Notes: generated by a model from the sequence alone, not told the origin. 64,000 nt of DNA from Mesorhizobium plurifarium (GCA_000824785.1 CCNB01000043.1:374107-438106), one strand, 5' to 3'. Positions 53,068-61,213 are shown, counted from the stretch's first letter. A program made the numbers and translations.

Positions 53068-53816
53068 ACGCGCTCTCGCAAGGCGTCGTCATCGCCGCCT
53101 TCCTCGCTTTCTGCCGCATCGGCGCCTGCTTCATGCTGATGCCGGGCCTGTCCAGCGCCCGTGTGCCGATCCAGATCCGGCTGTTCGTCTCGGTGGCCGC
53201 GACCGGCGGCCTGCTCGCCTTCCTGTGGGACCGCATCTACCCCTTCGTCGATCCGCGTCCGCAGGTGCTCGCGCCGATGATCGTCTCCGAGCTGCTGGTC
53301 GGCGGGCTGATCGGGGCCATGACCAGGCTCTACATGGAGGCGCTGCGCTTCATGGGCTCGGCCATCGCCATGCTGATCGGCTATGGCGGCTCGGGCGGGC
53401 CGGCGATCGAGGAGCCCGAGCCGCAGGCGGCCCTTGCCGCCATCATCTCGTTCTCGGCGCTGCTTCTGCTTTTCGTCTTCGACTTCGACCACGAGATCGT
53501 CAAGGCGCTCGTCGCCTCCTACCAGGTCGCCCCGGTCAACGTGTTCTTCAACCCGCAGGCGGCCCTGGTCGACGTCACCGACACGGTGTCGGACGCCTTC
53601 TTCCTGGTCATTCGGCTCGGCAGTCCCTTCGTGGCCTATGCCATCCTGGTCAATCTGACGATCGGCTTCGTCAACAAGCTGACGCCGCAGATCCCGGTCT
53701 ATTTCATCTCGCTGCCCTTCGTCATCGCCGGCGGCATGATCATCTTCTATTTCGCCGTCGGCACGCTGCTGTCGCTGTTCGTCGACGGCTTCGTCGACCT
53801 CACCCTGGCGCGGTAG
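53064..53816 (+). CDS. fliR: Flagellar export gate protein FliR
   Basis: 250 residues from a GTG at 53064 (GTGA overlap with flhA). Five to six membrane segments beginning VIAAFLAFCRIGACFMLMPG; the conserved VPIQIRLFVSVAATGGLLAF and NKLTPQIPVYFISLPF blocks are present. Forms the export gate with FliP and FliQ. Confidence 0.95.
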   Translation: MNALSQGVVIAAFLAFCRIGACFMLMPGLSSARVPIQIRLFVSVAATGGLLAFLWDRIYPFVDPRPQVLAPMIVSELLVGGLIGAMTRLYMEALRFMGSAIAMLIGYGGSGGPAIEEPEPQAALAAIISFSALLLLFVFDFDHEIVKALVASYQVAPVNVFFNPQAALVDVTDTVSDAFFLVIRLGSPFVAYAILVNLTIGFVNKLTPQIPVYFISLPFVIAGGMIIFYFAVGTLLSLFVDGFVDLTLAR

Positions 53817-53818
53817 CC

Positions 53819-54205
53819 ATGACCACGCGCAAAGACCGCCTGAAGAAGCTGGTCAAGGTGCAGGAGCAGTTGAAAGCGCTGCACGAGACCCGCCATGCCG
53901 GCTTCCTCGCAGCAGCCGTCAAGGCCGAAGCGGAAGCCAGGGAGTTGATCGAGCGCTTCGACACCGATAAATCGCTCGCCGGCCTCTTTCCCGCGCTCTA
54001 CCACAAGCGCATCACCGACGCGCTCGGTCGGCAGCAACAGAATCTCGAAAATGCGCGCCAGGAAGCCGCGCTGATCGCCACCGCGACGGCGCGCACCAAC
54101 ATGGTCGAGCGCGCCTACAAGGATGTGCGCCGCCGCGACGAGCGCGAGCGCTCCGACCGCGAGCGGCTCGACCTGATCACGCAAAAGCGAGCTTCCGACG
54201 GCTAA
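53819..54205 (+). CDS. FliJ-like coiled-coil flagellar protein
   Basis: 128 residues, almost entirely helical and highly charged (LKKLVKVQEQLKALHETRHA; ERAYKDVRRRDERERSDRER), the profile of FliJ, which couples FliI to FlhA. It begins 2 bp after fliR in an export operon and no other FliJ candidate was seen. Sequence identity to FliJ is too weak by eye for a firm symbol. Confidence 0.65.
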   Translation: MTTRKDRLKKLVKVQEQLKALHETRHAGFLAAAVKAEAEARELIERFDTDKSLAGLFPALYHKRITDALGRQQQNLENARQEAALIATATARTNMVERAYKDVRRRDERERSDRERLDLITQKRASDG

Positions 54206-54218
54206 CCTTCGCAAGCCT

Positions 54219-54243
54219 GCCACAAGCTTGTTCAGTCATTGTG
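54219..54243 (+). promoter_or_regulatory. Shared flagellar promoter element upstream of the flgJ-like gene
   Basis: GCCACAAG (54219-54226), nine bases, TCATTGTG (54236-54243), 32 bases before the proposed start. The right part continues GCGGATA, echoing the copy before the DUF1217 gene (GCGGGGATA). Confidence 0.5.
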
Positions 54244-54275
54244 CGGATAACAAAACCGGCAAAAGGCGGACTTTC

Positions 54276-54845
54276 TTGGCCATTTCCCCACCCAGCGACA
54301 TCGTCATGGACGTTGCCCGCGCAGCGGATCCGGCCGATGTCGAGGCCGCGCGGGCGGCGCTCCTCAGGCGCGCGGGTAGTGCGCCTGGCGCTTTCTCCCT
54401 CGATCCATCCGCAACGGTCGATGCCGGTTCCGTGCTCTCGCGCGCCACGGCCGACAAGGCGGAAGCTGCTAACCCCGCGAAGAAGTTCCAGCGCTTCGAG
54501 GCGATGGTGCTGACGACCTTCATCCAGAATATGATGCCCAAGGACACCGAGGGCGTTTACGGCAAGGGCCTGGCCGGCGACATGTGGAAGTCGCAGCTTG
54601 CCGAAAAGGTGGCCGATGTCATGGCCGCTCATGGCGGCATCGGCATCGCCCGGTCGATGCTTGCCGACCACTATCTCGACGGCAAGCACAAGGTGCCGGT
54701 CGGCCCGGTTGCCGGCGGACCGCAGAAAACCGAGATCGACCAGCAGACCCGGCTTTCGACCTCGATGGTCGAGGAGCTTGAGCGCAAGGCCGCACGGTCG
54801 ATGACCGGCGACGATACAACCATAAAAACGGACATCAAGATCTAG
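54276..54845 (+). CDS. FlgJ-like rod-binding protein without muramidase domain
   Basis: 189 residues from a TTG at 54276; an ATG ten codons later is the alternative. The rod-binding domain of FlgJ is visible at about 75-145: KKFQRFEAMVLTTFIQNMMP, then GKGLAGDMWKSQLAEKVADV and MAAHGGIGIARSML. No glycoside hydrolase domain follows. It likely scaffolds rod assembly, with the separate SLT transglycosylase at 36.8 kb supplying the lytic activity. Confidence 0.82.
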   Translation: MAISPPSDIVMDVARAADPADVEAARAALLRRAGSAPGAFSLDPSATVDAGSVLSRATADKAEAANPAKKFQRFEAMVLTTFIQNMMPKDTEGVYGKGLAGDMWKSQLAEKVADVMAAHGGIGIARSMLADHYLDGKHKVPVGPVAGGPQKTEIDQQTRLSTSMVEELERKAARSMTGDDTTIKTDIKI

Positions 54846-54853
54846 GGACCTAC

Positions 54854-55273
54854 ATGGCCGACCAAACGGACCTTTCCAACCTTCCCGCGCGCACCAACGC
54901 AATGGAGGCCCCCGCCGCCGCACGACCCGGCAACCTCGCCGCCATCATCGGCCGCATCGAGGAAGTCGTGGACGAGGAGACCGCCGGTATCCGCAGCGGA
55001 ACGGCCTATGACCTCAAGGCCTCGAACGCGCGCAAGAGCCGGTACCTCTACGAACTCAACCGCGCCTTGAAGGGCGCCAACGAGATCGAATTCCTCGAGC
55101 AGCATAAGGAAGGCCTGCTGCGGCTGCGCCAGAAGCTGGCGAAGAACGAAGCGGCGATCCTTGCCCATCTCAACGCGGTCAACGAGGTCGCCACGCTTTT
55201 GAGGAACGCCATCCAGCGCGCCGATACCGACGGCACCTATTCGGCCGGCGAGTTCGGCATGGCGCGGGCATGA
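54854..55273 (+). CDS. FlgN-like flagellar export chaperone (tentative)
   Basis: 139 residues, no signal peptide. Predicted all-helical with heptad-like spacing: LAAIIGRIEEVVDEETAGIR, then NARKSRYLYELNRALKG and RLRQKLAKNEAAILAHLNAV. This profile and size fit FlgN-type chaperones that escort FlgK and FlgL. It starts 8 bp after the FlgJ-like gene. The assignment is by architecture and place only. Confidence 0.6.
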   Translation: MADQTDLSNLPARTNAMEAPAAARPGNLAAIIGRIEEVVDEETAGIRSGTAYDLKASNARKSRYLYELNRALKGANEIEFLEQHKEGLLRLRQKLAKNEAAILAHLNAVNEVATLLRNAIQRADTDGTYSAGEFGMARA

Positions 55274-55304
55274 TTGAGATGATCGGGGCGCAAGGAAAGA
55301 CCCG

Positions 55305-55835
55305 GTGATAAAATTCATCGCCGCCGCGCTGTGGATTTGCGCCGTGACGCTCGGCGCGGTCTTCTATTCCTTCCAGGCTGCAGGCCAGCGCGGCGCGGCC
55401 GAACCGCCGAAGCCGATGCTGGGCGGCCTCGACTACGTCAAGACCGACATGATCTCGGTGCCGCTGCTGCGCGACGGCTCGATCGACGGCTATTTCCTCA
55501 CCAAGCTCGTCTATACAGTGGAACCGGAAGAGATAAAGAAGCTGTCGGTCCCCGCGCAGGCGCTGATGACCGACCAGGTCTATTCCTACCTCTATTCCAA
55601 CCCGCAGATCGATTTCACCAAGAAGGGATCGATCGATCTCGACGCCTTCCGCAAGTCGATCCGCGACACCATCAACACACGCGTCGGCGTCGAGTTGGTG
55701 CACGAGGTGCTGATCGATCAGGTCAACTTCCTCTCCAAGGACGATATCCGCGACAACGCGCTTCGTCGCCGCAGGAATGCTGGCGAAACCGCGGCGGCGA
55801 TGACCAAGGCGTTCAAGACTGCGCCGGAGCATTGA
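55305..55835 (+). CDS. Conserved membrane-anchored protein of the flagellar cluster, FliL-like layout
   Basis: 176 residues from a GTG at 55305 with AAGGA about 9 bases upstream. An N-terminal hydrophobic anchor (FIAAALWICAVTLGAVFYSF) is followed by a soluble domain with DYVKTDMISVPLLRDGSIDG, KLVYTVEPEEIKKLSVPAQA and DTINTRVGVELVHEVLIDQV. This resembles the FliL periplasmic fold in order of strands and helices, but a true fliL is present at 26.4 kb. Last gene of the flhA-side group; role unknown. Confidence 0.75.
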   Translation: MIKFIAAALWICAVTLGAVFYSFQAAGQRGAAEPPKPMLGGLDYVKTDMISVPLLRDGSIDGYFLTKLVYTVEPEEIKKLSVPAQALMTDQVYSYLYSNPQIDFTKKGSIDLDAFRKSIRDTINTRVGVELVHEVLIDQVNFLSKDDIRDNALRRRRNAGETAAAMTKAFKTAPEH

Positions 55836-55899
55836 CGGCCTAGCCGTCTCCCGGCGGAGACATGGCACAGCTCCAAGCGATATGACGCAGGGTGACCGC

Positions 55900-55917
55900 G
55901 TTGACGTTTACGTCAAC
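55900..55917. promoter_or_regulatory. Palindromic operator upstream of the SCP2 gene, LiuR/MerR-like
   Basis: Perfect 8-2-8 dyad GTTGACGT-TT-ACGTCAAC, about 110 bp before the SCP2 start. It resembles operators of MerR-family LiuR-type regulators of branched-chain amino acid and fatty acid breakdown in proteobacteria. TTGACG inside it could also be a -35 box. Confidence 0.5.
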
Positions 55918-56025
55918 CCGAAGCTATATGCGCCGGTGACAGGCGACCGCACAGGCGCGGCGCGCCTACCTCGCCCAGCGGCCAAGCGCCGGTGCGCGTC
56001 AACGCAACCAACGAGGAGAACCGCC

Positions 56026-56310
56026 ATGGGCGTTCAGGAGATTGCCGACAAGATCAAGTCGCGCGTGGCCAGCGCCGGCTTTGAGCATTCGGTCAAGTTC
56101 GACACCGGCAGCGACGGCGTCATCGTCATCGACGGCGCGACCGTCTCGACCACCGACGCGCCGACCGACTGCACCATCAAGCTGTCGCTCGACGATCTGG
56201 ATTCGCTGATCGCCGGCGACCTCAACCCGACCATGGCCTTCATGGCCGGCAAGCTGAAGGTCGAAGGCGACATGACGGTCGCCATGGCGCTCAGCCAGCT
56301 GCTCGGCTGA
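56026..56310 (+). CDS. SCP2 sterol-binding-domain protein
   Basis: 94 residues from the ATG at 56026 with GAGGAG upstream; the frame is open further upstream but that part is not protein-like. A single SCP2 domain: VKFDTGSDGVIVIDGATVST, DCTIKLSLDDLDSLIAGDLN and PTMAFMAGKLKVEGDMTVAM. A small cytosolic carrier of hydrophobic or acyl-CoA ligands. Not flagellar; own promoter likely, and a terminator follows. Confidence 0.93.
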   Translation: MGVQEIADKIKSRVASAGFEHSVKFDTGSDGVIVIDGATVSTTDAPTDCTIKLSLDDLDSLIAGDLNPTMAFMAGKLKVEGDMTVAMALSQLLG

Positions 56311-56318
56311 TCGTTCGC

Positions 56319-56356
56319 AAAAAACAACGCCGCCCATCGGGCGGCGTTGTTTTTTT
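56319..56356. terminator. Bidirectional rho-independent terminator
   Basis: 12-bp stem ACAACGCCGCCC with its complement and a three-base loop (56324-56350), flanked by an A run on the left and a T run on the right. It serves the SCP2 gene and the convergent GNAT gene. Confidence 0.93.
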
Positions 56357-56371
56357 GTCCAATAGTAGACG

Positions 56372-57139
56372 TCACGCCACGAAGCCCGGCGCCTGTCCCT
56401 TGATCTTGCGGCCGGCGGCCTTGATCGTGCCCTTGGCGCCGGCCAGCGCACCTTCCCTCAGTTCCAGCGCCAGAAGCCGATGCCGCTCATAGGGGCCAGG
56501 CATGGCGAGCGCCCCGGTGCGGTCGGCCGAGAAGCCGAACCGCCCGTAATAGGGCGCGTCGCCGACGAGCAGGATCGCGCCGTGGCCGAGCCGCTCGGCC
56601 TCGGCGACCGCGTGCCGCATCAGCGCCGAGCCGATGCCGCCGCTCTTCAAGCCCGGCTCGACCGCGAGAGGGCCGAGCAGCAGCGCCGCCGGACCGCCCT
56701 CGCCCAGCCTCACATCCCAAAGCCGCACCGTGCCGACGACCGCGCCCGAGGCATCGCGGGCGACGAAGGCCAGGCCTTCCGAAGGCCGGCGGCCTCGCCG
56801 CAGCTTCTCGGACGACTTCTTCTTGCGCTTCGGCCCCATGGCACGATCGAGCAGCGCTTCGCGCGCCGCGACGTCGCCAGCGCCTTCGCCAAGGATGACG
56901 AAAGCCTGCGCCTGGGCGGCCCCCTCGTCCGGCGCGCTGCGCGAGCCAGCCTGTGCCCTGAGGGCAAGGGAGGGCGCGAACGCATTTTCAGGCGAAGTGG
57001 AAACCGGTTCGCCGTAAGAAAATGCGCCAAGAAGCACTGCCGTCGAGCCATTCTCCCCCGCGGAGAAAAGCTCAGCCGACGGTCCGGACGAGGGGGCAAT
57101 TTCGGTGGTCACCATGGCCGATTTGGTCAGGTATTCCAT
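56372..57139 (-). CDS. GNAT-family N-acetyltransferase (YhbS-like)
   Basis: 255 residues as drawn. The GNAT core occupies about 75-235: LAFVARDASGAVVGTVRLWD, LLLGPLAVEPGLKSGGIGSA (acetyl-CoA-binding loop) and LVGDAPYYGRFGFSADRTGA. The first 70 residues are unlike the family and poorly conserved in style, so the true start may lie further in. Lies between a convergent SCP2 gene and the ornithine decarboxylase gene on the same strand. Substrate unknown. Confidence 0.8.
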   Translation of the reverse strand: MEYLTKSAMVTTEIAPSSGPSAELFSAGENGSTAVLLGAFSYGEPVSTSPENAFAPSLALRAQAGSRSAPDEGAAQAQAFVILGEGAGDVAAREALLDRAMGPKRKKKSSEKLRRGRRPSEGLAFVARDASGAVVGTVRLWDVRLGEGGPAALLLGPLAVEPGLKSGGIGSALMRHAVAEAERLGHGAILLVGDAPYYGRFGFSADRTGALAMPGPYERHRLLALELREGALAGAKGTIKAAGRKIKGQAPGFVA

Positions 57140-57239
57140 GTCCGCGATCCTTCACGAGCGGAAATCTGTTCCACAAGCAAACCCGGGCGGGCGACATCAT
57201 CGCCCGCGCCGGATGATCTGAGCGGTCCTTGCGAACCGG

Positions 57240-58373
57240 TCAGATCACATAGGATCGGAGAGGCTCGAAGCCGTTGAAGGCGACCGCCGAGTAGGTGGTC
57301 GTGTAGGCGCCGGTGCCTTCGATCAGCACCTCGTCGCCGATGGTCAGCGACAAGGGCAGCGGATAAGGCGTCTTCTCGTACATCACGTCGGCCGAATCGC
57401 AGGTCGGGCCGGCGAGCACGCAAGGCGCGGTCTCCGAACCGTCATGGCGGGTGACCAGCGGATAGCGGATCGCCTCGTCCATGGTCTCGGCGAGACCGCC
57501 GAACTTGCCGATGTCGAGGAACACCCAGCGCACATTGTCGTTGTCGGCCTTCTTCGAGATCAGCACGACTTCCGACTTGATGACGCCGGCATTGCCGACC
57601 ATGCCGCGACCCGGCTCGATGATTGTCTCGGGAAGCGCATTGCCGAAATGCTTGCGCAGCGCCGAGAAGATCGCTTGGCCGTAGGCCTGGGCCACCGGCA
57701 CGTCCTTCAGGTAACGGGTCGGGAAACCGCCGCCCATGTTGACCATCTTCAAGACGATGCCTTCCTCGGCGAGCGTCGCGAATACCTTCTTGGCGTCGCC
57801 CAGCGCGCGGTCCCAGGCAGACAGGTCGGTCTGCTGCGAGCCGACATGGAACGACACGCCATAGGCGTCGAGGCCGAGGCCCCTGGCATGGCGCAGCACG
57901 TCGACGGCCATCGCCGGCACGCAGCCGAACTTGCGCGACAGCGGCCACTCGGCACCTTCGCCGTCGGTCAGCACACGGCAGAACACGCGCGAGCCGGGAG
58001 CGACACGGGCGATCTTCTCGACCTCCTCGACGCAGTCCACGGCGTAGAGGCGGATGCCGAGCTGATAGGCGCGTGCGATGTCACGCTCCTTCTTGATGGT
58101 GTTGCCGAAGGAAATGCGATCGGCCGGCGCGCCGGCATCCATCGCCATCTCGACCTCGGCAACCGATGCGGTGTCGAAGGACGAGCCCATCGCAGCAAGG
58201 AGGCGCAGGATTTCCGGCGCCGGGTTTGCTTTCACCGCATAGTAGATCTTGGAATCGGGCAACGCCTTCTCGAAGGCGCGGAAATTGTCGCGCACGACAT
58301 CGAGGTCGACGACGAGGCAGGGACCGTTCGGACGTCGGGTGGCGAGGAAGTCAAGGATGCGCTGGGTGGCCAT
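57240..58373 (-). CDS. Ornithine/lysine decarboxylase, PLP fold type III
   Basis: 377 residues from the ATG at 58371-58373 with GGAGAG upstream; the frame is open further but has no support. The PLP Lys is at about 48 in YYAVKANPAPEIL. Other family blocks are FHVGSQQTDLSAW, VNMGGGFPTRY, EPGRGMVGNAG and the CDSADVMYEK segment with the catalytic Cys. It converts ornithine to putrescine (possibly lysine to cadaverine). A 540-bp leader region precedes it, suggesting RNA-level control. Confidence 0.93.
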   Translation of the reverse strand: MATQRILDFLATRRPNGPCLVVDLDVVRDNFRAFEKALPDSKIYYAVKANPAPEILRLLAAMGSSFDTASVAEVEMAMDAGAPADRISFGNTIKKERDIARAYQLGIRLYAVDCVEEVEKIARVAPGSRVFCRVLTDGEGAEWPLSRKFGCVPAMAVDVLRHARGLGLDAYGVSFHVGSQQTDLSAWDRALGDAKKVFATLAEEGIVLKMVNMGGGFPTRYLKDVPVAQAYGQAIFSALRKHFGNALPETIIEPGRGMVGNAGVIKSEVVLISKKADNDNVRWVFLDIGKFGGLAETMDEAIRYPLVTRHDGSETAPCVLAGPTCDSADVMYEKTPYPLPLSLTIGDEVLIEGTGAYTTTYSAVAFNGFEPLRSYVI

Positions 58374-58914
58374 CGGGGTCTCTCCATCACGCCTTTCGGC
58401 GCGCACAAGGGTGCGGACGCGAGCTGTCGGCCTCGCGAACACGCGATCAAACAAAGGCGGGACGTCAAATCCATGGAACCAGCCGGTGGAGACCCCGGAA
58501 CCATGAAATGCCGTCTCGCGGCGATGAACCTTGGCCTTGCCCGGCCTCGGTTCGCTTTGTCTGCCTTGGCTTGGATGGGAGAACCCCGTCCGCACTGCCG
58601 GCAATGAAGGTGTGCCTCTTTAGTAACCCCGGTCTTTGGACGACCGGAAGAGAACCAGAAAGGCCCGCACCGTCGTTGCTTCAAGGTGTCCTCGGTCTTG
58701 TGGTTGGCCACTGACCGACTGGAGGGGTTGGCTCCAGTTACCTTACCGATTGCCCTCACCATTCGAGGATCGGCGGACACCCACAGGCACGTGCGACTTT
58801 GGGCAAGCGCGATATAGGAGCGAAGGGTTTCACAATCAATAAAAATCGTAAGCGCAGGTTGTAAAATTTCCGGCATCGAACAATGTTTGTCCCACCGTAT
58901 CCGGAAATCGAACG
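58374..58914 (-). promoter_or_regulatory. Long leader region of the ornithine decarboxylase gene, possible speF-type RNA
   Basis: 541 bp with no convincing gene, between divergent ODC and amidase genes. Transcribed toward ODC it offers several hairpins: CTGGAG/CTCCAG at 58719-58737, CGCAC-CCTT-GTGCG at 58402-58415, and CGCC-GAAA-GGCG (GNRA loop) at 58390-58401 immediately before the ribosome site. Alphaproteobacterial ornithine decarboxylase genes are known to carry the structured speF leader RNA. Matching this sequence to that family is an inference from position and length. The amidase promoter must also lie at the right end. Confidence 0.45.
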
Positions 58915-60111
58915 ATGCCAGGAACTCAAGGACCGCTGAACGCCTTCCTCGATCTGCGCCAAATGCCTGTGGCGAATGCGGAATTGGGCCCGCTCGCCGG
59001 TCTGCGCCTGGCCGTCAAGGACATCTATGACGTCGCGGGTTACCGCACCGGCTGTGGTAATCCGCAGAAATTCGAGGAGGCGCATGCCGCCTCGCGCACG
59101 GCCGAAGCGGTGCAGACGATTCTCGATGCCGGCGCGCGATTCGTCGGCAAGACCCAGACCGACGAATTGGCCTTCTCGCTGTTCGGCCAGAACGCGCATT
59201 TCCCCTTTCCGGTCAATCCCGCCGCGCCCGACCGCGTCACCGGCGGCTCTTCCTCCGGCTCGGCTGCCGCGGTCGCCGGCGGACTGGCGAACATCGCCAC
59301 CGGCTCCGACACCGGCGGCTCGATCCGCGCGCCGGCGAGTTTCTGCGGCCTGATCGGGCTGCGCACCACTCATGGCCGCATCTCGCTCGACGGCGCGATG
59401 AAGCTGGCGTCGAGCTTCGACACGTTCGGCTGGTTCGCCGACGACATCGAGACCTATGAGGCGGTCGGCAAGCTTTTGCTCGGCCGCGATCCGCACCAGC
59501 ACCCGCTCAACCGCCCGCTGTCGATCCGCTGGCTGGACGCCTTCGTGACGGGTCCGGCGGAAGCCGCCGAATATCAGCGTATGAAGGCGCTGGCCGCCGC
59601 CGTCATCGGCCAGCCCGCGGAGACCGAATGCACCTTCGCCTCGTTCCCCGACGAGCTTTACTGGTGCTTTCGCCGCTTGCAGGCTTTCGAAGCTTGGCGC
59701 GAGCATGGTCCGTGGATCTCGGCCGGCGGCCGCCTCAGTCCGGGCGTCGAGGAGCGTTTCGGCTTCGGCCGCACAATAGATGCCAAAACTGCCGCCACCG
59801 AAGCGGCGCGGCGGCTGGCTTTCCGGGCCGAGCTTGGCGCCCTGCTCGGCAACAACGGCTTTCTGGTCCTGCCTACCGTTCCCGGCGCGGCGCCGCTCGC
59901 CGCCAGCACGCCCGAACAGTTCCAGGCCTATCGCGAAAGGGCGCTGCATCTTTTGTGCCTTTCCGGGCTTTCGGGCTTTCCGCAGATCACCTTGCCGATC
60001 GGCGCGATAGACGGCGCGCCCTTCGGCCTTTCGCTGCTCGGGCCTTCCGGCAGCGACGTTGCCCTGATACGGCTCGGCCGCAGGATTCTCGACGCGGCAC
60101 GAAAGGTCTGA
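58915..60111 (+). CDS. Amidase-signature family hydrolase
   Basis: 398 residues. The Ser-cisSer-Lys triad is visible: Lys35 in LAVKDIYDVAG, the cis-Ser in GGSSSGSAAAVAGG (about 110-123) and the nucleophile Ser136 in TGSDTGGSIRAPA. Shorter than GatA (about 490), so it is a stand-alone amidase rather than the tRNA amidotransferase. It ends 2 bp before a LysR gene in the same direction. Substrate unknown. Confidence 0.92.
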   Translation: MPGTQGPLNAFLDLRQMPVANAELGPLAGLRLAVKDIYDVAGYRTGCGNPQKFEEAHAASRTAEAVQTILDAGARFVGKTQTDELAFSLFGQNAHFPFPVNPAAPDRVTGGSSSGSAAAVAGGLANIATGSDTGGSIRAPASFCGLIGLRTTHGRISLDGAMKLASSFDTFGWFADDIETYEAVGKLLLGRDPHQHPLNRPLSIRWLDAFVTGPAEAAEYQRMKALAAAVIGQPAETECTFASFPDELYWCFRRLQAFEAWREHGPWISAGGRLSPGVEERFGFGRTIDAKTAATEAARRLAFRAELGALLGNNGFLVLPTVPGAAPLAASTPEQFQAYRERALHLLCLSGLSGFPQITLPIGAIDGAPFGLSLLGPSGSDVALIRLGRRILDAARKV

Positions 60112-60113
60112 CC

Positions 60114-61013
60114 ATGGATACATTGACCCGCATGCGCGCCTTCATCGACGTGGTCGAGGCGGAAGGCTTTTCGGCCGCGGCGCGCAAGATCGGCCGCTCC
60201 AAGGCGCTGTTGTCGAAATATGTGCGCGAGCTGGAGGACGAGCTCGGCGCGCTGCTCTTGAACCGCACCACGCGCCAGTTCTCGCTGACCGAAGCCGGCC
60301 ACACCTATTATCAGCGCGCCTCCGAGATCGTGCGCGAGGTCGACAGCCTCGCCGAGGCAGTGCGCCAGTCTTCCGGCGACGTCCGCGGCAGGATCAAGCT
60401 GTCGGCCGCCCGCACCTTCGCCGACGCGCCGATCGGCCAGTCGCTGGTCGACTTCGCCAGGCAGCATCCCGACATCGTGCTCGACATCCATCTCGACGAC
60501 CGCTTCGTCGACCTGGTCGAGGAAGGCTTCGACCTTGCCGTGCGCATCTCGCGGCTGGAGAACTCCTCGCTGATCGCCCGGCGGCTGGCGCCGTTCTCGG
60601 TCAGGCTTTGCGCTTCGCCGGAGCTGATCGCCAAGCATGGCGCGCCGACGCGGCCGCAGGATCTCGCCAACATGCCCTGCATCGTCGACACCAATGGCCG
60701 CTCGCTGGCCAACTGGCGCTTCAAGGGCGAAGGCGAGGAATCCATCAGCGTCGCCGTGTCGGGCCCGATCGAGGTCAATAGCCCGATCGTGGCGAGAGCC
60801 GCCGCGCTTTCCGGCCTGGGCTTCGCCATGCTGCCGGATTTCATCGCCGCACCCGACGTCGCGTCCGGCAAGCTGGTCACAGCGCTCGACGACCGCATCC
60901 TGGCCGGCACCGGCATCTTCGCCGTCTACCCGCACCGCCGCTATCTGCCGGCCAAGGTAAGGGTCTTCGTCGACTTCCTGGTGCACTGGTTCAGGACGCG
61001 CGACACCGCCTGA
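60114..61013 (+). CDS. LysR-family transcriptional regulator
   Basis: 299 residues. The N-terminal winged helix (RMRAFIDVVEAEGFSAAARK, then SKALLSKYVRELEDELGALL) and the C-terminal effector domain (DLAVRISRLENSSLIARRLA; GLGFAMLPDFIAAPDV) are typical of LysR members near the AaeR/DmlR group. It is directly downstream of the amidase gene, unusual in being codirectional rather than divergent. Upstream frame extension inside the amidase is shadow. Confidence 0.92.
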   Translation: MDTLTRMRAFIDVVEAEGFSAAARKIGRSKALLSKYVRELEDELGALLLNRTTRQFSLTEAGHTYYQRASEIVREVDSLAEAVRQSSGDVRGRIKLSAARTFADAPIGQSLVDFARQHPDIVLDIHLDDRFVDLVEEGFDLAVRISRLENSSLIARRLAPFSVRLCASPELIAKHGAPTRPQDLANMPCIVDTNGRSLANWRFKGEGEESISVAVSGPIEVNSPIVARAAALSGLGFAMLPDFIAAPDVASGKLVTALDDRILAGTGIFAVYPHRRYLPAKVRVFVDFLVHWFRTRDTA

Positions 61014-61062
61014 TGCCTGTCGCCTCGACGCCCGCAGCGGCGCGCGTCAAAGTGAAGCTGAG

Positions 61063-61106
61063 GCATGTCGCCCAAAAGTGCGCAGCGGTTTTGGGCGACG
61101 ACATGC
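61063..61106. repeat. Palindromic repeat, AAAAGTG-CGGTTTT family
   Basis: Arms GCATGTCGCCCAAAA and TTTTGGGCGACGACATGC (a three-base bulge) enclose GTGCGCAGCGG. It lies in the gap after the lysR gene. Confidence 0.8.
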
Positions 61107-61169
61107 ATTGAAATCAAGCGCGTCCCAATTTCGCCCGCTTTATGTCAACCCTCGGGTTCGCTCCCTAGA

Positions 61170-61213
61170 GCAATTCCAGGAAAAGTGCGTAGCGGTTTTC
61201 CGTCCGGAATTGC
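61170..61213. repeat. Palindromic repeat, AAAAGTG-CGGTTTT family
   Basis: Arms GCAATTCC (61170-61177) and GGAATTGC (61206-61213), core GGAAAAGTGCGTAGCGG then TTTTCCG. Nearly the same as the inverted copy between the flagellin genes. It lies immediately before the DUF1007 gene. Confidence 0.85.

Noticed and set aside
58232..58876. Frame running from the ODC leader into ODC in another register, possibly a leader peptide
   Set aside because: It has no stop before the ODC start and overlaps ODC for 140 bases; it does not behave like a leader peptide and looks like a shadow.
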